This document shows, in pieces, positions 1-7,386 of a DNA stretch of 61,512 nucleotides (the stretch's first letter is position 1; each line of letters starts with the position of its first letter). The DNA comes from Pseudanabaena sp. M085S1SP2A07QC (GTDB lineage Bacteria > Cyanobacteriota > Cyanobacteriia > Pseudanabaenales > Pseudanabaenaceae). The translations under genes and the position numbers were made by a program. The DNA lies in contig JADBWK010000092.1 of the NCBI GenBank assembly GCA_020404895.1, forward strand, positions 1 through 61,512, given 5' to 3'. The notes under the pieces were generated by a model, which was given only the letters and a program-made list of their open reading frames with translations, was not told where the DNA came from and did no database searches.

Positions 1-729
1 AAAGAGGATGGCAAAGCGATTAAGAGCAGGCTTCCAATCGCGAATGGGCATCGTCCACTTCTTAGAAATATTCCGCATGGCAAGATAAACCAGCTTGAAA
101 GCAGCCTCATCAGAGGGAAAAATCTGTTGAGATTTAATCACTTTCCGTAAACTGCTATTCATCGACTCAATGGCATTGGTGGTGTAAATCGCTCTGCGAA
201 TCTCAGAGGGGAAAGCAAAGAAGGGGATAATATTCGCCCCAGCAATTCCTGCATAGGTTGCACTAGGATATCGATCTTTTGTTTGTGTGACTTCTCGCTC
301 AAATCGTTCTAAAAATCGCTTCCTACCATATTCTGGCGTTGCACCCAGATATATCGTGTGCTGACATTCTCCTTCGCCATCGTAATAGTGATATCGTACC
401 TACCATAGCTTCTCGCCAGCCATCCTCACACATCAACATACAGGTTCTATCTAACCCTATACCAACGGATTCAATCTTCACATCTCCTGCCCCTTTGTTC
501 GCCATGTTTTCTCTCCTAGTTTTATTGCTGAACCATCCGTATCTAAATGTTTCATTGCTTCCTTAGCTGCTATATACCCTGCTTTGTTCAATCCTTCTTG
601 AATCTTTCCTTCACTATCTAACATCGATTCACTCAATTCAATTGTAAGTTCGATGTTTACTTTTGTGTCTTCTACACTTATTAATTTTGCCGACATTTTC
701 TTTCTTGCTTCCTTCTTTATTCTTTTCAT
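1..729 (-). pseudogene. Chimeric transposase relic (ISKra4-like N-part fused to IS256-like C-part)
   Basis: Three pieces of transposase lie head to tail on the minus strand. The segment 729-478 encodes an 83-residue N-terminus (IELTIELSESMLDSEG, then KHLDTDGSAI) like the start of ISKra4-type transposases. The frame then shifts at about 480-500 into a part with [18 protein letters not shown], and shifts again near 400 into [12 protein letters not shown] and [12 protein letters not shown], still ISKra4-like. At about 232-245 the protein changes without a stop to [13 protein letters not shown] and [17 protein letters not shown], which is the C-terminal signature of IS256/Mutator transposases, and it runs off the window edge. 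The middle of the ISKra4 protein is missing. Two frameshifts, an internal deletion and a family switch make it a dead remnant. Family names come from motif recall, so the exact IS subgroup is uncertain. Confidence 0.75.
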
Positions 730-1235
730 TATTCTGTAATCTTCGTATTAAGTCAAGGTCGCACCCTATGCAGATTCCTTGGTTTACTGATAAATAAGAA
801 TTAGTAAATTTAGAGTAGAGTAAGTTACTCCATAAAAATTATGCAAAATCACTCTACTCATTTTAGATACTTACTCCCTTCCCAGTGAAAAATTAGACGT
901 TGCGGCGCGAAGCGCCGCAACGTCTAATTCTTGGTTTTATATGGCTATTTCTTTGGTGGGAAGGGAGTATCATGTCAATAAGTATCTAAAATGAAAGCGA
1001 TCACCAGTATTATTGGATCGCATCATATCCAAAAAATATCCAATAAGATTCAGATGAAATCTGAATTGATTCCAAGCGATCGCAGATATGAGGCAAGTTT
1101 TTCTTTTCCCTGACGCTCTTGTTGGAAAATCAACTTTGCTTATAAAAAGATACAAAAAGATATTTTTATTTACATATATAATAATTTTTTAAAGATGCCA
1201 CCAGCAAAATCATCACACCCAACTTAAAACTTGCC
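730..1235. other. Intergenic stretch with a MITE, no gene
   Basis: No convincing coding region is present; short open frames here lack codon bias and overlap hairpins. The stretch holds the MITE at 874-967. Outside it is a further inverted pair, CATTTTAGATACTT (859-872) and AAGTATCTAAAATG (980-993), so the element sits inside an older hairpin. The promoter of the NADH dehydrogenase gene presumably lies in the AT-rich part after 1140. Confidence 0.6.
874..967. mobile_element. MITE family 1, copy 1 (94 bp, TA target)
   Basis: The element has terminal inverted repeats CTCCCTTCCCA and TGGGAAGGGAG and is bracketed by TA at 872-873 and 968-969. Its core is a long palindrome (about 890-928) built on GTTGCGGCG around CGAAG. 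It encodes nothing. A second copy in opposite orientation lies at 19860-19951. The TA duplication suggests mobilisation by an IS630/Tc1-type transposase. Confidence 0.8.
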
Positions 1236-2612
1236 ATGTCTCTAAGTACTCAAAATGAAAGCGCACCCCATCATGTTGTTATTATTGGCGGCGGGTTTGG
1301 AGGACTCTATGCCGCCCAAAAGCTAGGCAAATCAAAGGTTCCTGTTAAAGTCACCCTCATCGACAAACGTAACTTTCATCTCTTCCAGCCGCTACTTTAC
1401 CAAGTTGCCACAGGCAGCCTCTCCCCCGCCGATATCGCCTCACCATTGCGGGCTGTCCTCGCCGAAAACAAAAATACCAGCGTCGTGATGGGCGAAGTAC
1501 TAGATATTGATCCTCAAGCGCAAGTAGTTAAATTAAAAAATCACTTAGACATAAGCTATGACTCGCTGATCGTGGCAACAGGAGTTAGTCACCATTACTT
1601 TGGTAACGATCAATGGTCAGAGCAAGCCCCTGGATTAAAAACCATTGAAGATGCGATTAATATGCGTCGCCGCATCCTGAGCGCCTTTGAAGCAGCCGAA
1701 AAGACCCATGATCCCAAATTTAAAGAAGCATTGATGAACTTTGTGGTCATCGGTGGAGGCCCAACAGGCGTAGAACTCGCGGGAACCTTAGCCGAGCTTG
1801 CCCATCGCACCCTCAGTGATGAATTTGCGAATATTGATACTAAGCAAGCACGAATCATCTTGATCGAAGGAACCGATCGCGTATTGCCGCCATACCATGC
1901 CGATCTCTCTGAAGCCGCTAAGCAATCTCTGCTTAAATTGGGCGTAGAGGTCAAAACTAGCGCTATGGTGACCAACATTGAAGAACATGTCGTTACCATC
2001 AAATGTGGCGATCAAGTCGAGCAAATTAAGGCGCAAACAATTCTTTGGGCGGCTGGAGTGAAAGCTTCCTCGATGGGCAAAGTATTAGGCGATCGCCTGA
2101 ATGCGGAACTAGATCGAGTTGGTCGTGTGGTTGTTCAGCCTGATATGTCGATCGCTAATTATCCTAATGTCTATGTGATTGGTGACTTAGCGAACTATCC
2201 CCACCAAGGCGATCGCCCACTGCCGGGGGTTGCACCTGTAGCGATGCAGCAGGGTGAATACGTCGCGCATCATATTGAAGCGAAGATAGAAGAAAAGGAA
2301 CCCTCAAAATTCAAGTATTGGGATTTTGGAAGTCTCGCTGTAATTGGTCGCCATGAGGCAGTTGCGGACTTTAAGTTTATCCGTCTGAAGGGTTGGTTAG
2401 CGTGGTTTATTTGGACATTTGTCCATGTTTATTATCTGATTGAATTTGATAATAAACTTCTTGTGATGATCCAATGGGGATGGAACTATTTCACCCATCG
2501 ACGCGGCGCGAGAATTATTACTGGTAGATACTTACAAGTATTAGAGGAAATGGAAGGAATCCGTGCAGGTGGGCTTTCCTTAGAAACAAGGGAACCAGCC
2601 GAGGTTGCCTAA
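1236..2612 (+). CDS. Type II NADH dehydrogenase (NDH-2)
   Basis: A 458-residue flavoprotein of the single-subunit NAD(P)H:quinone oxidoreductase family, which passes electrons from NADH to plastoquinone without pumping protons. An FAD-binding GGGFGGLYAAQKL motif lies near residue 20. NFHLFQPLLYQVATGSLSP is a typical NDH-2 signature. A second dinucleotide fold, VVIGGGPTGVELAG, lies near residue 170 for NADH, and VYVIGDLA near residue 310 contacts FAD. The C-terminus (WLAWFIWTFVHVYYLIEF) is hydrophobic and amphipathic, as expected for membrane attachment. Length fits the family. Cyanobacteria carry several paralogues (ndbA/B/C) and I cannot say which this is. It ends in a shared terminator with the convergent rsr gene. 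Confidence 0.92.
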   Translation: MSLSTQNESAPHHVVIIGGGFGGLYAAQKLGKSKVPVKVTLIDKRNFHLFQPLLYQVATGSLSPADIASPLRAVLAENKNTSVVMGEVLDIDPQAQVVKLKNHLDISYDSLIVATGVSHHYFGNDQWSEQAPGLKTIEDAINMRRRILSAFEAAEKTHDPKFKEALMNFVVIGGGPTGVELAGTLAELAHRTLSDEFANIDTKQARIILIEGTDRVLPPYHADLSEAAKQSLLKLGVEVKTSAMVTNIEEHVVTIKCGDQVEQIKAQTILWAAGVKASSMGKVLGDRLNAELDRVGRVVVQPDMSIANYPNVYVIGDLANYPHQGDRPLPGVAPVAMQQGEYVAHHIEAKIEEKEPSKFKYWDFGSLAVIGRHEAVADFKFIRLKGWLAWFIWTFVHVYYLIEFDNKLLVMIQWGWNYFTHRRGARIITGRYLQVLEEMEGIRAGGLSLETREPAEVA

Positions 2613-2613
2613 T

Positions 2614-2644
2614 AAAAAAGGAGTCGCTTTGCGACTCCTTTTTT
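2614..2644. terminator. Bidirectional terminator between NDH-2 and rsr
   Basis: A perfect hairpin, GGAGTCGC with loop TTTG and CGACTCC, is flanked by A6 on the left and T7 on the right. It can terminate both convergent genes. The rsr stop codon touches its right edge. Confidence 0.9.
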
Positions 2645-4248
2645 TAGACTTCACCCATTGCTACCATTTGGATCGCACGGGGCATAGATGGATCGAACCC
2701 TCCCATATCCCAAGAATTAGGATCTTTGGGATCGACTAACGAAAGTTTATAGGGAGCCAAGGTCACATAGATTGCCTTCGCATTAGCGTTCACCTTGCGG
2801 CGATATTCAGCCAAGGCTTCGCTAGGCTGACGACGACCTGCCCAAGATTCGGAATCAGTCCAGAAGCAGAACACATCCGCATAGAACTTATTCTTAATCG
2901 CCCAATCGTAAGCCACCGACGCATCCGTACCACCGAAGTTTTGGTTCGTTGCCTTCTGCATTGCCGATGTGAAGGAATCCTTTTTGGTGATTCCCAAATC
3001 GCGGAAGTCGGTCGCAAATCCCCGAATCGCATAGTTGGTTTCCGCCTTCACCGTCGCCAAAGCCATCGTTGCCGCGATTTCGCAGCAGGTCAAGCCGATG
3101 GAACTTACGGTGTAGGAAGACATCGAACCTGACACATCGATCGCATGGAGGAAAGTCGCACCTGTAGGCGCGATCGCATCGAAGGACATTTCCAGAGCAG
3201 TTTCTAGAATATCGACAATGCGAGGAATTGGTTCCCAAGTCTTTTGGCTACGTCCGAGCGCACCGCCCGACTGATAGGTTTTGAGAGCTTTCAAAACATC
3301 AATGGGGTGAATACGTCCCTTCTTGAGGCGATCTCGATTGTTCAACACATTGGCGACATGCTTCAAGTTATCTTTGTTTTTTGCAGTCAAGACACCGATT
3401 TCGGTCAAAGAACCAAGGTTCCGCAATAGCGCCCCGATGGGCATTTCGTTAAAGAGCAACTGCCATGCGCGTAAATCCATCTGTCCGATCGGAGCCGCCA
3501 TTTCATGGGTGAGTTTACCCTTCGCGATCGCTTCATGGGTCTTGTCAGGGTGACGCTTCAGCCATTCATACCACCAGATTTGCGCCAAAGCATCCGATGG
3601 AATTTTTGAAGGAAGTTCATCCCAACCCTCGACCACCCATTGATAGAGCGCTTGTTGATCATCAGTTTCAGGCTTAACGTGAAACAAACGCAGCGCATCA
3701 CGGTGCGAGAAGCCTTGCCGTTGTTGGTACTTCAACAATTGATAGGCGAGTGCCTTGGTGTCAGGAGTGGAGAGCCATGCCTTACCGCTTTCACGAATGA
3801 CTTTACCGAAACCACGCATAGACTTGGTGTAGTTCATCCATTCATAGAAGTGGCCACCCGTGCGGACAACTTGCGGAAAGATTTCCACGAAGTTCCGTTT
3901 CGCCGCTTGGCTGTCACCCATCGATAGCAAAACTAGAGCCAGAATAGGAGCGCTGTTATTCACGGCACGACCATCGCTAGCATAGAGAATTTCGCTCTTC
4001 ACGCGATCGGCATCTGCGGCGACACATTTCTGTACCGTATCGATGAAATCGGCGGACAGTTCGTGCTTGCCAGCGTAGTAGGTGCTTTGGGCAGTGCCAA
4101 TCAGCAAGCAACGCCGCAACATGCGCCAGATACCCGCATCAAAGGCAAAGCCACCCGATCTCCTTTGGATCATTTCGGCTTCACGATCTGCGATCGCTTG
4201 AGTCTGAGGAGTACCTTTGGGTTTCTGGAATAAAAATTTATAAGACAT
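2644..4248 (-). CDS. rsr: Ro60/TROVE domain ribonucleoprotein (Rsr)
   Basis: A 534-residue homologue of Ro60, the ring-shaped protein that binds misfolded RNAs through its cavity and Y RNAs on its outer surface. In bacteria it works in stress RNA handling and, with PNPase, in RNA decay. The TROVE part covers roughly residues 20-350 (start LFQKPKGTPQTQAIADREAE, with GGFAFDAGIWRMLRRCLLIG and the helical HEAT-like body). The C-terminal von Willebrand A domain follows, with a complete MIDAS start DVSGS at 371-375 and FGGTDASVAYDWA near 438. Length matches Ro60 (about 530). It is transcribed away from five tRNA-like or hairpin RNAs whose last member ends 66 nt upstream of its ATG, so an RNA-RNP locus is likely. 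No RtcB or PNPase gene is adjacent in the window. Confidence 0.93.
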   Translation of the reverse strand: MSYKFLFQKPKGTPQTQAIADREAEMIQRRSGGFAFDAGIWRMLRRCLLIGTAQSTYYAGKHELSADFIDTVQKCVAADADRVKSEILYASDGRAVNNSAPILALVLLSMGDSQAAKRNFVEIFPQVVRTGGHFYEWMNYTKSMRGFGKVIRESGKAWLSTPDTKALAYQLLKYQQRQGFSHRDALRLFHVKPETDDQQALYQWVVEGWDELPSKIPSDALAQIWWYEWLKRHPDKTHEAIAKGKLTHEMAAPIGQMDLRAWQLLFNEMPIGALLRNLGSLTEIGVLTAKNKDNLKHVANVLNNRDRLKKGRIHPIDVLKALKTYQSGGALGRSQKTWEPIPRIVDILETALEMSFDAIAPTGATFLHAIDVSGSMSSYTVSSIGLTCCEIAATMALATVKAETNYAIRGFATDFRDLGITKKDSFTSAMQKATNQNFGGTDASVAYDWAIKNKFYADVFCFWTDSESWAGRRQPSEALAEYRRKVNANAKAIYVTLAPYKLSLVDPKDPNSWDMGGFDPSMPRAIQMVAMGEV

Positions 4249-4314
4249 GACATTCTCTGTCCCGTCAGGGAAAAGTTAAAGAGAACTTCCTTCGCCTCGA
4301 CCAAAGAGAAGGAA

Positions 4315-4451
4315 TCGGCAGGGTAGGACTCGAACCTACAAAATCTTTCGATTATTTGATCCCGATAACCCTCTACAGTTCGGTCTTTGCAGACAAGGGT
4401 TCCCATAAAGGCTTTAAATCAACTGCGTCTACCAATTTTCGCCACCTGCCG
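4315..4451 (-). ncRNA. tRNA-like RNA A with inserted module (candidate Y RNA)
   Basis: Read on the minus strand, it has a perfect 7-bp acceptor stem (CGGCAGG/CCTGCCG), a D-arm GCG/CGC with GG in the loop, a class II variable-arm-like hairpin AATC-GAAA-GATT, and an intact T-arm GTAGG-TTCGAGT-CCTAC. It resembles a tRNA-Leu body. The anticodon loop is replaced by about 57 nt enclosed by TTGAT/ATCAA. That insert contains AACCCT/AGGGTT pairing, a GTCT-GCAA-AGAC hairpin and the shared core AGGGTTATCG. No normal anticodon loop remains, so a decoding tRNA is unlikely. It is the last RNA before rsr. A Y-RNA-like role is inferred from context. Confidence 0.65.
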
Positions 4452-4515
4452 AGAATTTGAACAACTAAAAGCTAATTGCTAACAGCTAATCGCCAACAGC
4501 TAAAAACTTTTAGAG

Positions 4516-4637
4516 GGGGTGGAATGGGACTCGAACCCACATCTCGCGACATAAAGGAGGGGATCGTTAAAAGCGATAACCTTAAGTCTGCGTCCCTTGC
4601 GGGCAAAAGTGTGTTCTACCAGTTGAACTATCCACCC
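4516..4637 (-). ncRNA. tRNA-like RNA B with inserted module (candidate Y RNA)
   Basis: The acceptor stem GGGTGGA/TCCACCC, TA at positions 8-9, D-arm GTTC-AACTGGTA-GAAC and T-arm GTGGG-TTCGAGT-CCCAT are all tRNA-like. Between the D-arm and T-arm lie about 75 nt instead of about 25. They include a CCC-GCAA-GGG hairpin, then ACGCAGACTTAAGGTTATCGC, then a hairpin ATCG/CGAT. The GCAA hairpin followed by the GGTTATCG core is shared with RNAs A and D. I see no clear anticodon arm. A short tandem repeat of about 14 nt (AGCTAATTGCTAAC, AGCTAATCGCCAAC) lies between it and RNA A. Confidence 0.6.
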
Positions 4638-4709
4638 CAAGATTTGGGATTTAGCTTTTGTGTTGTGTTAAGGAAAGATGGCAACCAGCAGGCAAAACCT
4701 CTAGTTTAG

Positions 4710-4789
4710 GAAGGGATTTTGGGTATCGAACCCAATCACCTCATGGAGGTGATGCAACCAAAGCGATAACCCTAGCCAATTCGTCCCTT
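4710..4789 (-). ncRNA. Short tRNA-like RNA C with shared core (candidate Y RNA)
   Basis: This is the shortest unit, about 80 nt. Its acceptor-like stem is AAGGGA/TCCCTT. The T-arm TTGGG-TTCGATA-CCCAA is intact. Before it stands a strong 8-bp hairpin ATCACCTC-CAT-GAGGTGAT in the place of a variable arm. The 5' part lacks a paired D-arm but reads GGGACGAATTGGCTAGGG followed by the shared core GGTTATCGC. No anticodon arm can be drawn. It is thus the T-arm and acceptor half of a tRNA joined to the common module. Ends are estimates from pairing. Confidence 0.5.
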
Positions 4790-4898
4790 TAATTACTACA
4801 TGACGCGAAGCGCCACACAGTAATCTAGGGCAAAGAGAAGTTTCGATTGCGATCGCATAACTATCTCTCCAAAACATTACTCAAAATCAAACTCCCAA

Positions 4899-5022
4899 TT
4901 GACGGAGAGGGACTCGAACCCTCGACACTTGGCGTTTCAGGCGATAACCCTAAATCTGCGACCTTTGCAGGTAAGTGACGAAAAAGGATGTTTTCAATGC
5001 TCTACCACTGAGCTACCCGTCA
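4899..5022 (-). ncRNA. tRNA-like RNA D with inserted module (candidate Y RNA)
   Basis: The acceptor stem TGACGGG/TCCGTCA (one G-U), D-arm GCTC-AGTGGTA-GAGC and T-arm GAGGG-TTCGAGT-CCCTC are perfect. A possible anticodon-like arm GAAAA/TTTTC follows the D-arm. The extra material sits where a variable arm would be. It is closed by CACTT/AAGTG and contains an ACCT-GCAA-AGGT hairpin followed by CGCAGATTTAGGGTTATCGC. This is the clearest example of the shared GCAA hairpin plus GGGTTATCG module on a tRNA body. Total length is about 124 nt, against about 76 for a normal class I tRNA. Confidence 0.65.
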
Positions 5023-5087
5023 ATATTTAGCGAATTTAAATTTTGCCTATGGCAAAATTTAAAATGAGAGTTTTGGTTTGGTGATAG

Positions 5088-5161
5088 ATGCCACTTGCGA
5101 ACAAGCAGCACCTATCTGGTAGCAATAACCCTGAATGCTTCAGCCCAGATAGGCAAGTCAT
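5088..5161 (-). ncRNA. Hairpin RNA E carrying the same core (candidate Y RNA)
   Basis: This unit has no tRNA body. It folds into a long irregular hairpin: ATG and ACTTGC pair with GCAAGT and CAT, then CCTATCTGG pairs with CCAGATAGG. Inside lies CTGAA-GCA-TTCAG followed by GGTTATTGC, matching the core of RNAs A-D with one change. It is the first member of the row in transcription order. A stem with an internal conserved loop recalls the general shape of classical Y RNAs, but no sequence match is claimed. Confidence 0.45.
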
Positions 5162-5351
5162 TGCATAAAGAAATTCAGCAGTTTGCGAGGCTGCATCTCC
5201 TTTTCTAACTGCTATACAACTACTTGAGTAGTACCTGCAATGGCAATGAGACTAGGCGTTCTACGCGCTTGAACTACGCTGCACTACATTTATACTACAC
5301 GTACTACAAGAATGCAATAGCGATCGCAAATTTATTTAGCCAATTCTTTTT
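5162..5351. other. Leader region of the RNA row, possible further degenerate unit
   Basis: On the minus strand this stretch contains GTTCAAGCGCGTAGAAC, which looks like a D-arm, and later a 7-bp hairpin AGCAGTT/AACTGCT (about 5173-5214). I could not close an acceptor stem, so no gene is called. A promoter for the downstream RNAs and rsr should lie here or between 5163 and 5350. Confidence 0.3.
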
Positions 5352-5501
5352 CTATCGTAAAACCCAGTGAAATTTAAAAAATTTCACGATGATTTGTTGC
5401 CAGAGTTCAACAGGGATAATTACATCTATTGTTTTGCCTTCGTTGTTGGTGACGTAGCGGATACGGTTATCTGTTAGTGCGTTTGGTGTTGCGATCGCCA
5501 T
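5352..5501 (-). CDS. Short antitoxin-like fragment (49 aa)
   Basis: A 49-codon frame, with ATG at 5501 and stop at 5352, encodes MAIATPNALTDNR, then YVTNNEGKTIDVIIPVELWQ. This opening is typical of small cyanobacterial antitoxins of RelE/ParE-type modules, which normally continue about 30-40 residues further. Here the tail turns into a basic, aromatic end (KFFKFHWVLR), so it is probably truncated. A copy of its start region and leader (GCGATCGCCATGATGATCATCC) recurs at about 7869-7895. No toxin follows it directly. Confidence 0.45.
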   Translation of the reverse strand: MAIATPNALTDNRIRYVTNNEGKTIDVIIPVELWQQIIVKFFKFHWVLR

Positions 5502-5530
5502 GATGATCATCCTCTTATCGTAATTTTATT

Positions 5531-5875
5531 TTATTCATAGTTAGTCAGAATACGGCGAATTTCTGCGGCTGGGATATTTGACTGCTCAGATTTTGAGTAA
5601 ATCGTAACTAGAAAAACGGATGTAGCTGTTTTGACGTAATAAATGACTCTGTAACCTGCGCTTTTACCTTTTTTGTTGTCTCGATTCTTAATCCGCAATT
5701 TGAAAACCGTATAGCCAACGTTAGCTATTTGATCGCCTTGAAAGTTTCCAGCTTGGAGGTCGTCAAGAACTGGCTGTAAGTCTGCGCGAATATTACGATA
5801 CTTTTTTGATAAATCGCGAAGTTTATTTTTGAACTCTTCTGAGAATTTAAGCTCAACTAATGGATCAATCGGCAT
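5531..5875 (-). CDS. RelE/ParE-type toxin
   Basis: A 114-residue protein starting MPIDPLVELKFSEEF. FKNKLRDLSKKYRNIRADL, VFKLRIKNRDNKKGKSAGYR and VIYYVKTATSVFLVTIYSKS follow the cyanobacterial RelE/ParE-superfamily pattern, likely acting as an mRNA interferase or gyrase poison. An in-frame ATG 42 nt further upstream exists, but the chosen start overlaps the antitoxin stop by 11 nt, the usual arrangement for coupled translation. The upstream gene is its antitoxin. The target cannot be told from the sequence. Confidence 0.8.
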   Translation of the reverse strand: MPIDPLVELKFSEEFKNKLRDLSKKYRNIRADLQPVLDDLQAGNFQGDQIANVGYTVFKLRIKNRDNKKGKSAGYRVIYYVKTATSVFLVTIYSKSEQSNIPAAEIRRILTNYE

Positions 5876-6140
5876 CAATTCCATCCCATAGTTCTGAAAT
5901 TGGCTTAGTTCTGCCATTCATTACGTCATCCCAACCACGCCGAAAACTTTCTACGGTAGGTTCGAGTTCCTGAGATGTTTCTTGTGAGGGTAGGTTTTGA
6001 GTTTTGCGTTGAGCTACGGTAATGTCTCGATCTAATAGCTCGCGCAGTTTGATTTTTTCGCGCAGTTCTAGGGAACTCATCATTTCTATGAGAGCTTTGA
6101 AAGGAAGAGATAGATTTACTTTTACTTGTGTACGCTTCAT
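5865..6140 (-). CDS. Antitoxin of the RelE-type module
   Basis: 91 residues. The N-terminus (TQVKVNLSLPFKALIEMMSSLELREKI) looks like a ribbon-helix-helix-type DNA-binding segment. The C-terminus (FRRGWDDVMNGRTKPISELWDGIDAD) matches the toxin-wrapping tail common in cyanobacterial antitoxins. It precedes and overlaps the toxin gene. Such antitoxins normally repress their own operon. Family naming is by pattern only. Confidence 0.75.
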   Translation of the reverse strand: MKRTQVKVNLSLPFKALIEMMSSLELREKIKLRELLDRDITVAQRKTQNLPSQETSQELEPTVESFRRGWDDVMNGRTKPISELWDGIDAD

Positions 6141-6272
6141 ATTTGGTTTAAATCCTCATTTTCACAATTGCGATTTTTTGTTTTATTTTGCACCTCCATA
6201 GGAATCTGAAGCGTTTACTGGCTATATATTAGCCTAATATAAATCACTGTTTTGATTTTCGGCGGATTAAGG

Positions 6273-6505
6273 GCGATCGCCTCACATAAAACCCAAACAA
6301 AACCCAATAATCGTGTTGGGACTAAACTATCGGCGATCGCGATAGGCTTGAGGATGCTGATTATGATGGACATTCGCTGTCAATGTTACAGAAAATTGCT
6401 AGCGCTCTCAATCAGAAGGTTGAGATTAAGTTTTCAGCGATCGCTCCTTGAGAGGAGTTTGGTCTAGTTGCTGCTTTAGTTTTCAGGAAGTTAAGGACGA
6501 TCGCT
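6273..6505 (+). pseudogene. Relic of an HTH antitoxin C-terminus, copy 1
   Basis: A stretch of about 230 bp reads in one frame as LEDADYDGHSLSMLQK and IASALNQKVEIKFSAIAP, the C-terminal end of XRE/HigA-type antitoxins. The helix-turn-helix N-terminus is absent. Its tail (TTTAGTTTTCAGGAAGTTAAG) and its front (CCCAAACAAAACCCAA) are repeated in two more copies at 7161 and 7936. No start codon with a ribosome site is in place. Confidence 0.65.
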
Positions 6506-6574
6506 TGTCAAAATTTTAAAACTTTAGGCTATACTTAGGCTATACACATTTTGCAAAAATAATCGTCAAAAGTT

Positions 6575-6823
6575 ATGCTGGTCAAAGTCCAGAAATGGGG
6601 TAATAGTCAGGGAATTAGACTCAGTAAAGAGGTTTTAGCTGAGGCTAATATTCTGGTTGGTGACACACTAGAGATTCTCACTACAAAGGAGCAGATTGTG
6701 ATCAAACCTGTTCGTAAAATTCGAGGCAAGTACGATCTTAAAGATCTAGTTTCCCAAATTCCTGCTAACTATAAGGTTCAAGAAGAGGACTGGGGATCGC
6801 CTATAGGTTTGGAAGTTTGGTAA
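6575..6823 (+). CDS. mazE: MazE-type antitoxin
   Basis: 82 residues with an AbrB/MazE swapped-hairpin fold. VKVQKWGNSQGIRLSKEVL at residues 3-21 is the classic signature, followed by GDTLEILTTKEQIVIKP. The C-terminal tail (YKVQEEDWGSPIGLEVW) is acidic and aromatic, as needed to block MazF. The gene ends exactly where the toxin ATG begins. MazE proteins repress their own promoter, which should lie at 6506-6570. Confidence 0.92.
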   Translation: MLVKVQKWGNSQGIRLSKEVLAEANILVGDTLEILTTKEQIVIKPVRKIRGKYDLKDLVSQIPANYKVQEEDWGSPIGLEVW

Positions 6824-7159
6824 ATGGCTAGTTACATTCCCAAAAAGGGCGATTTGATTATCCTCACTTTTGATCCGCAGTCTGGACATGAGCAGAAAGG
6901 GCGGCGACCTGCTTTAGTGGTGAGTAATACGCTGTTCAATCAGCATACGGGTTTGGCGATTGTCTGTCCGATTACAAATACGAAGCGCGATTTTCCTTTT
7001 CATGTGGCGATCGCTAGTAGTAAAGCTCTAACTGGCTATGTGATGGTGGAGCAAGTGAAATCTATCGATTACAAGTCAAGAAAGGTGAAGTTGATAGAAG
7101 CTGCTTCGGATGAGCTTTTGGCTGAGGTTTTGAGTATTTTGGATGCTTGTATTTATTGA
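6824..7159 (+). CDS. mazF: MazF-type mRNA interferase toxin
   Basis: 111 residues of the PemK/MazF family of sequence-specific endoribonucleases. Motifs are YIPKKGDLIILTFDPQSGHEQ, KGRRPALVVSN with the conserved arginine, and VCPITNTKRDFPFHV. VEQVKSIDYKSRKVK is the usual C-terminal block. The start codon follows the mazE stop with no gap, so translation is coupled. All key motifs look intact, so the pair is probably functional. Confidence 0.93.
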   Translation: MASYIPKKGDLIILTFDPQSGHEQKGRRPALVVSNTLFNQHTGLAIVCPITNTKRDFPFHVAIASSKALTGYVMVEQVKSIDYKSRKVKLIEAASDELLAEVLSILDACIY

Positions 7160-7160
7160 A

Positions 7161-7380
7161 TGTCGCATCTCATCAAACCCAAACAAAACCCAACAATCAC
7201 GTTGGTACTAAACAATCGGCGATCGCTCTTGCTTGAAGATGCTGATTATGATGTGCGATCGCTATCAATGTTACAGAAAAATGCGGTTGCTCTCAATCAG
7301 AAGGTTGAAATTAAGTTTTCAGCGATCGCTCCTTGAGCCGAGTTTGGTCTAGTTGCAGTTTTAGTTTTCAGGAAATTAAG
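7161..7380 (+). pseudogene. Relic of an HTH antitoxin C-terminus, copy 2
   Basis: Same unit as at 6273 and 7936, with differences. The coding trace reads LEDADYDVRSLSMLQK then NAVALNQKVEIKFSAIAP. It begins just after the mazF stop codon. There is no start codon or HTH domain. Confidence 0.65.
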
Positions 7381-7386
7381 CAGAAT

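Noticed and set aside
970-1155. 61-codon minus-strand frame
   Set aside because: It overlaps an inverted-repeat arm, has no family resemblance and no ribosome site.
4315-5022. The tRNA-like units as ordinary tRNA genes or as tRNAs with group I introns
   Set aside because: Lengths of 80-137 nt with no closable normal anticodon loop. The inserts are far shorter than the tRNA-Leu intron of cyanobacteria and lack its conserved core. A normal tRNA-Leu is present at 35397.
4571-5131. Similarity of GTTATC in the module to GUUAUC in animal Y1 RNA
   Set aside because: In animal Y RNA as I remember it, this string lies outside the conserved Ro-binding stem. Six bases are too few, so it was treated as coincidence.
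5180-5290. A sixth tRNA-like unit with a D-arm-like GTTC/GAAC
   Set aside because: No acceptor stem or standard T-loop could be paired and the GGTTATYG core is missing.
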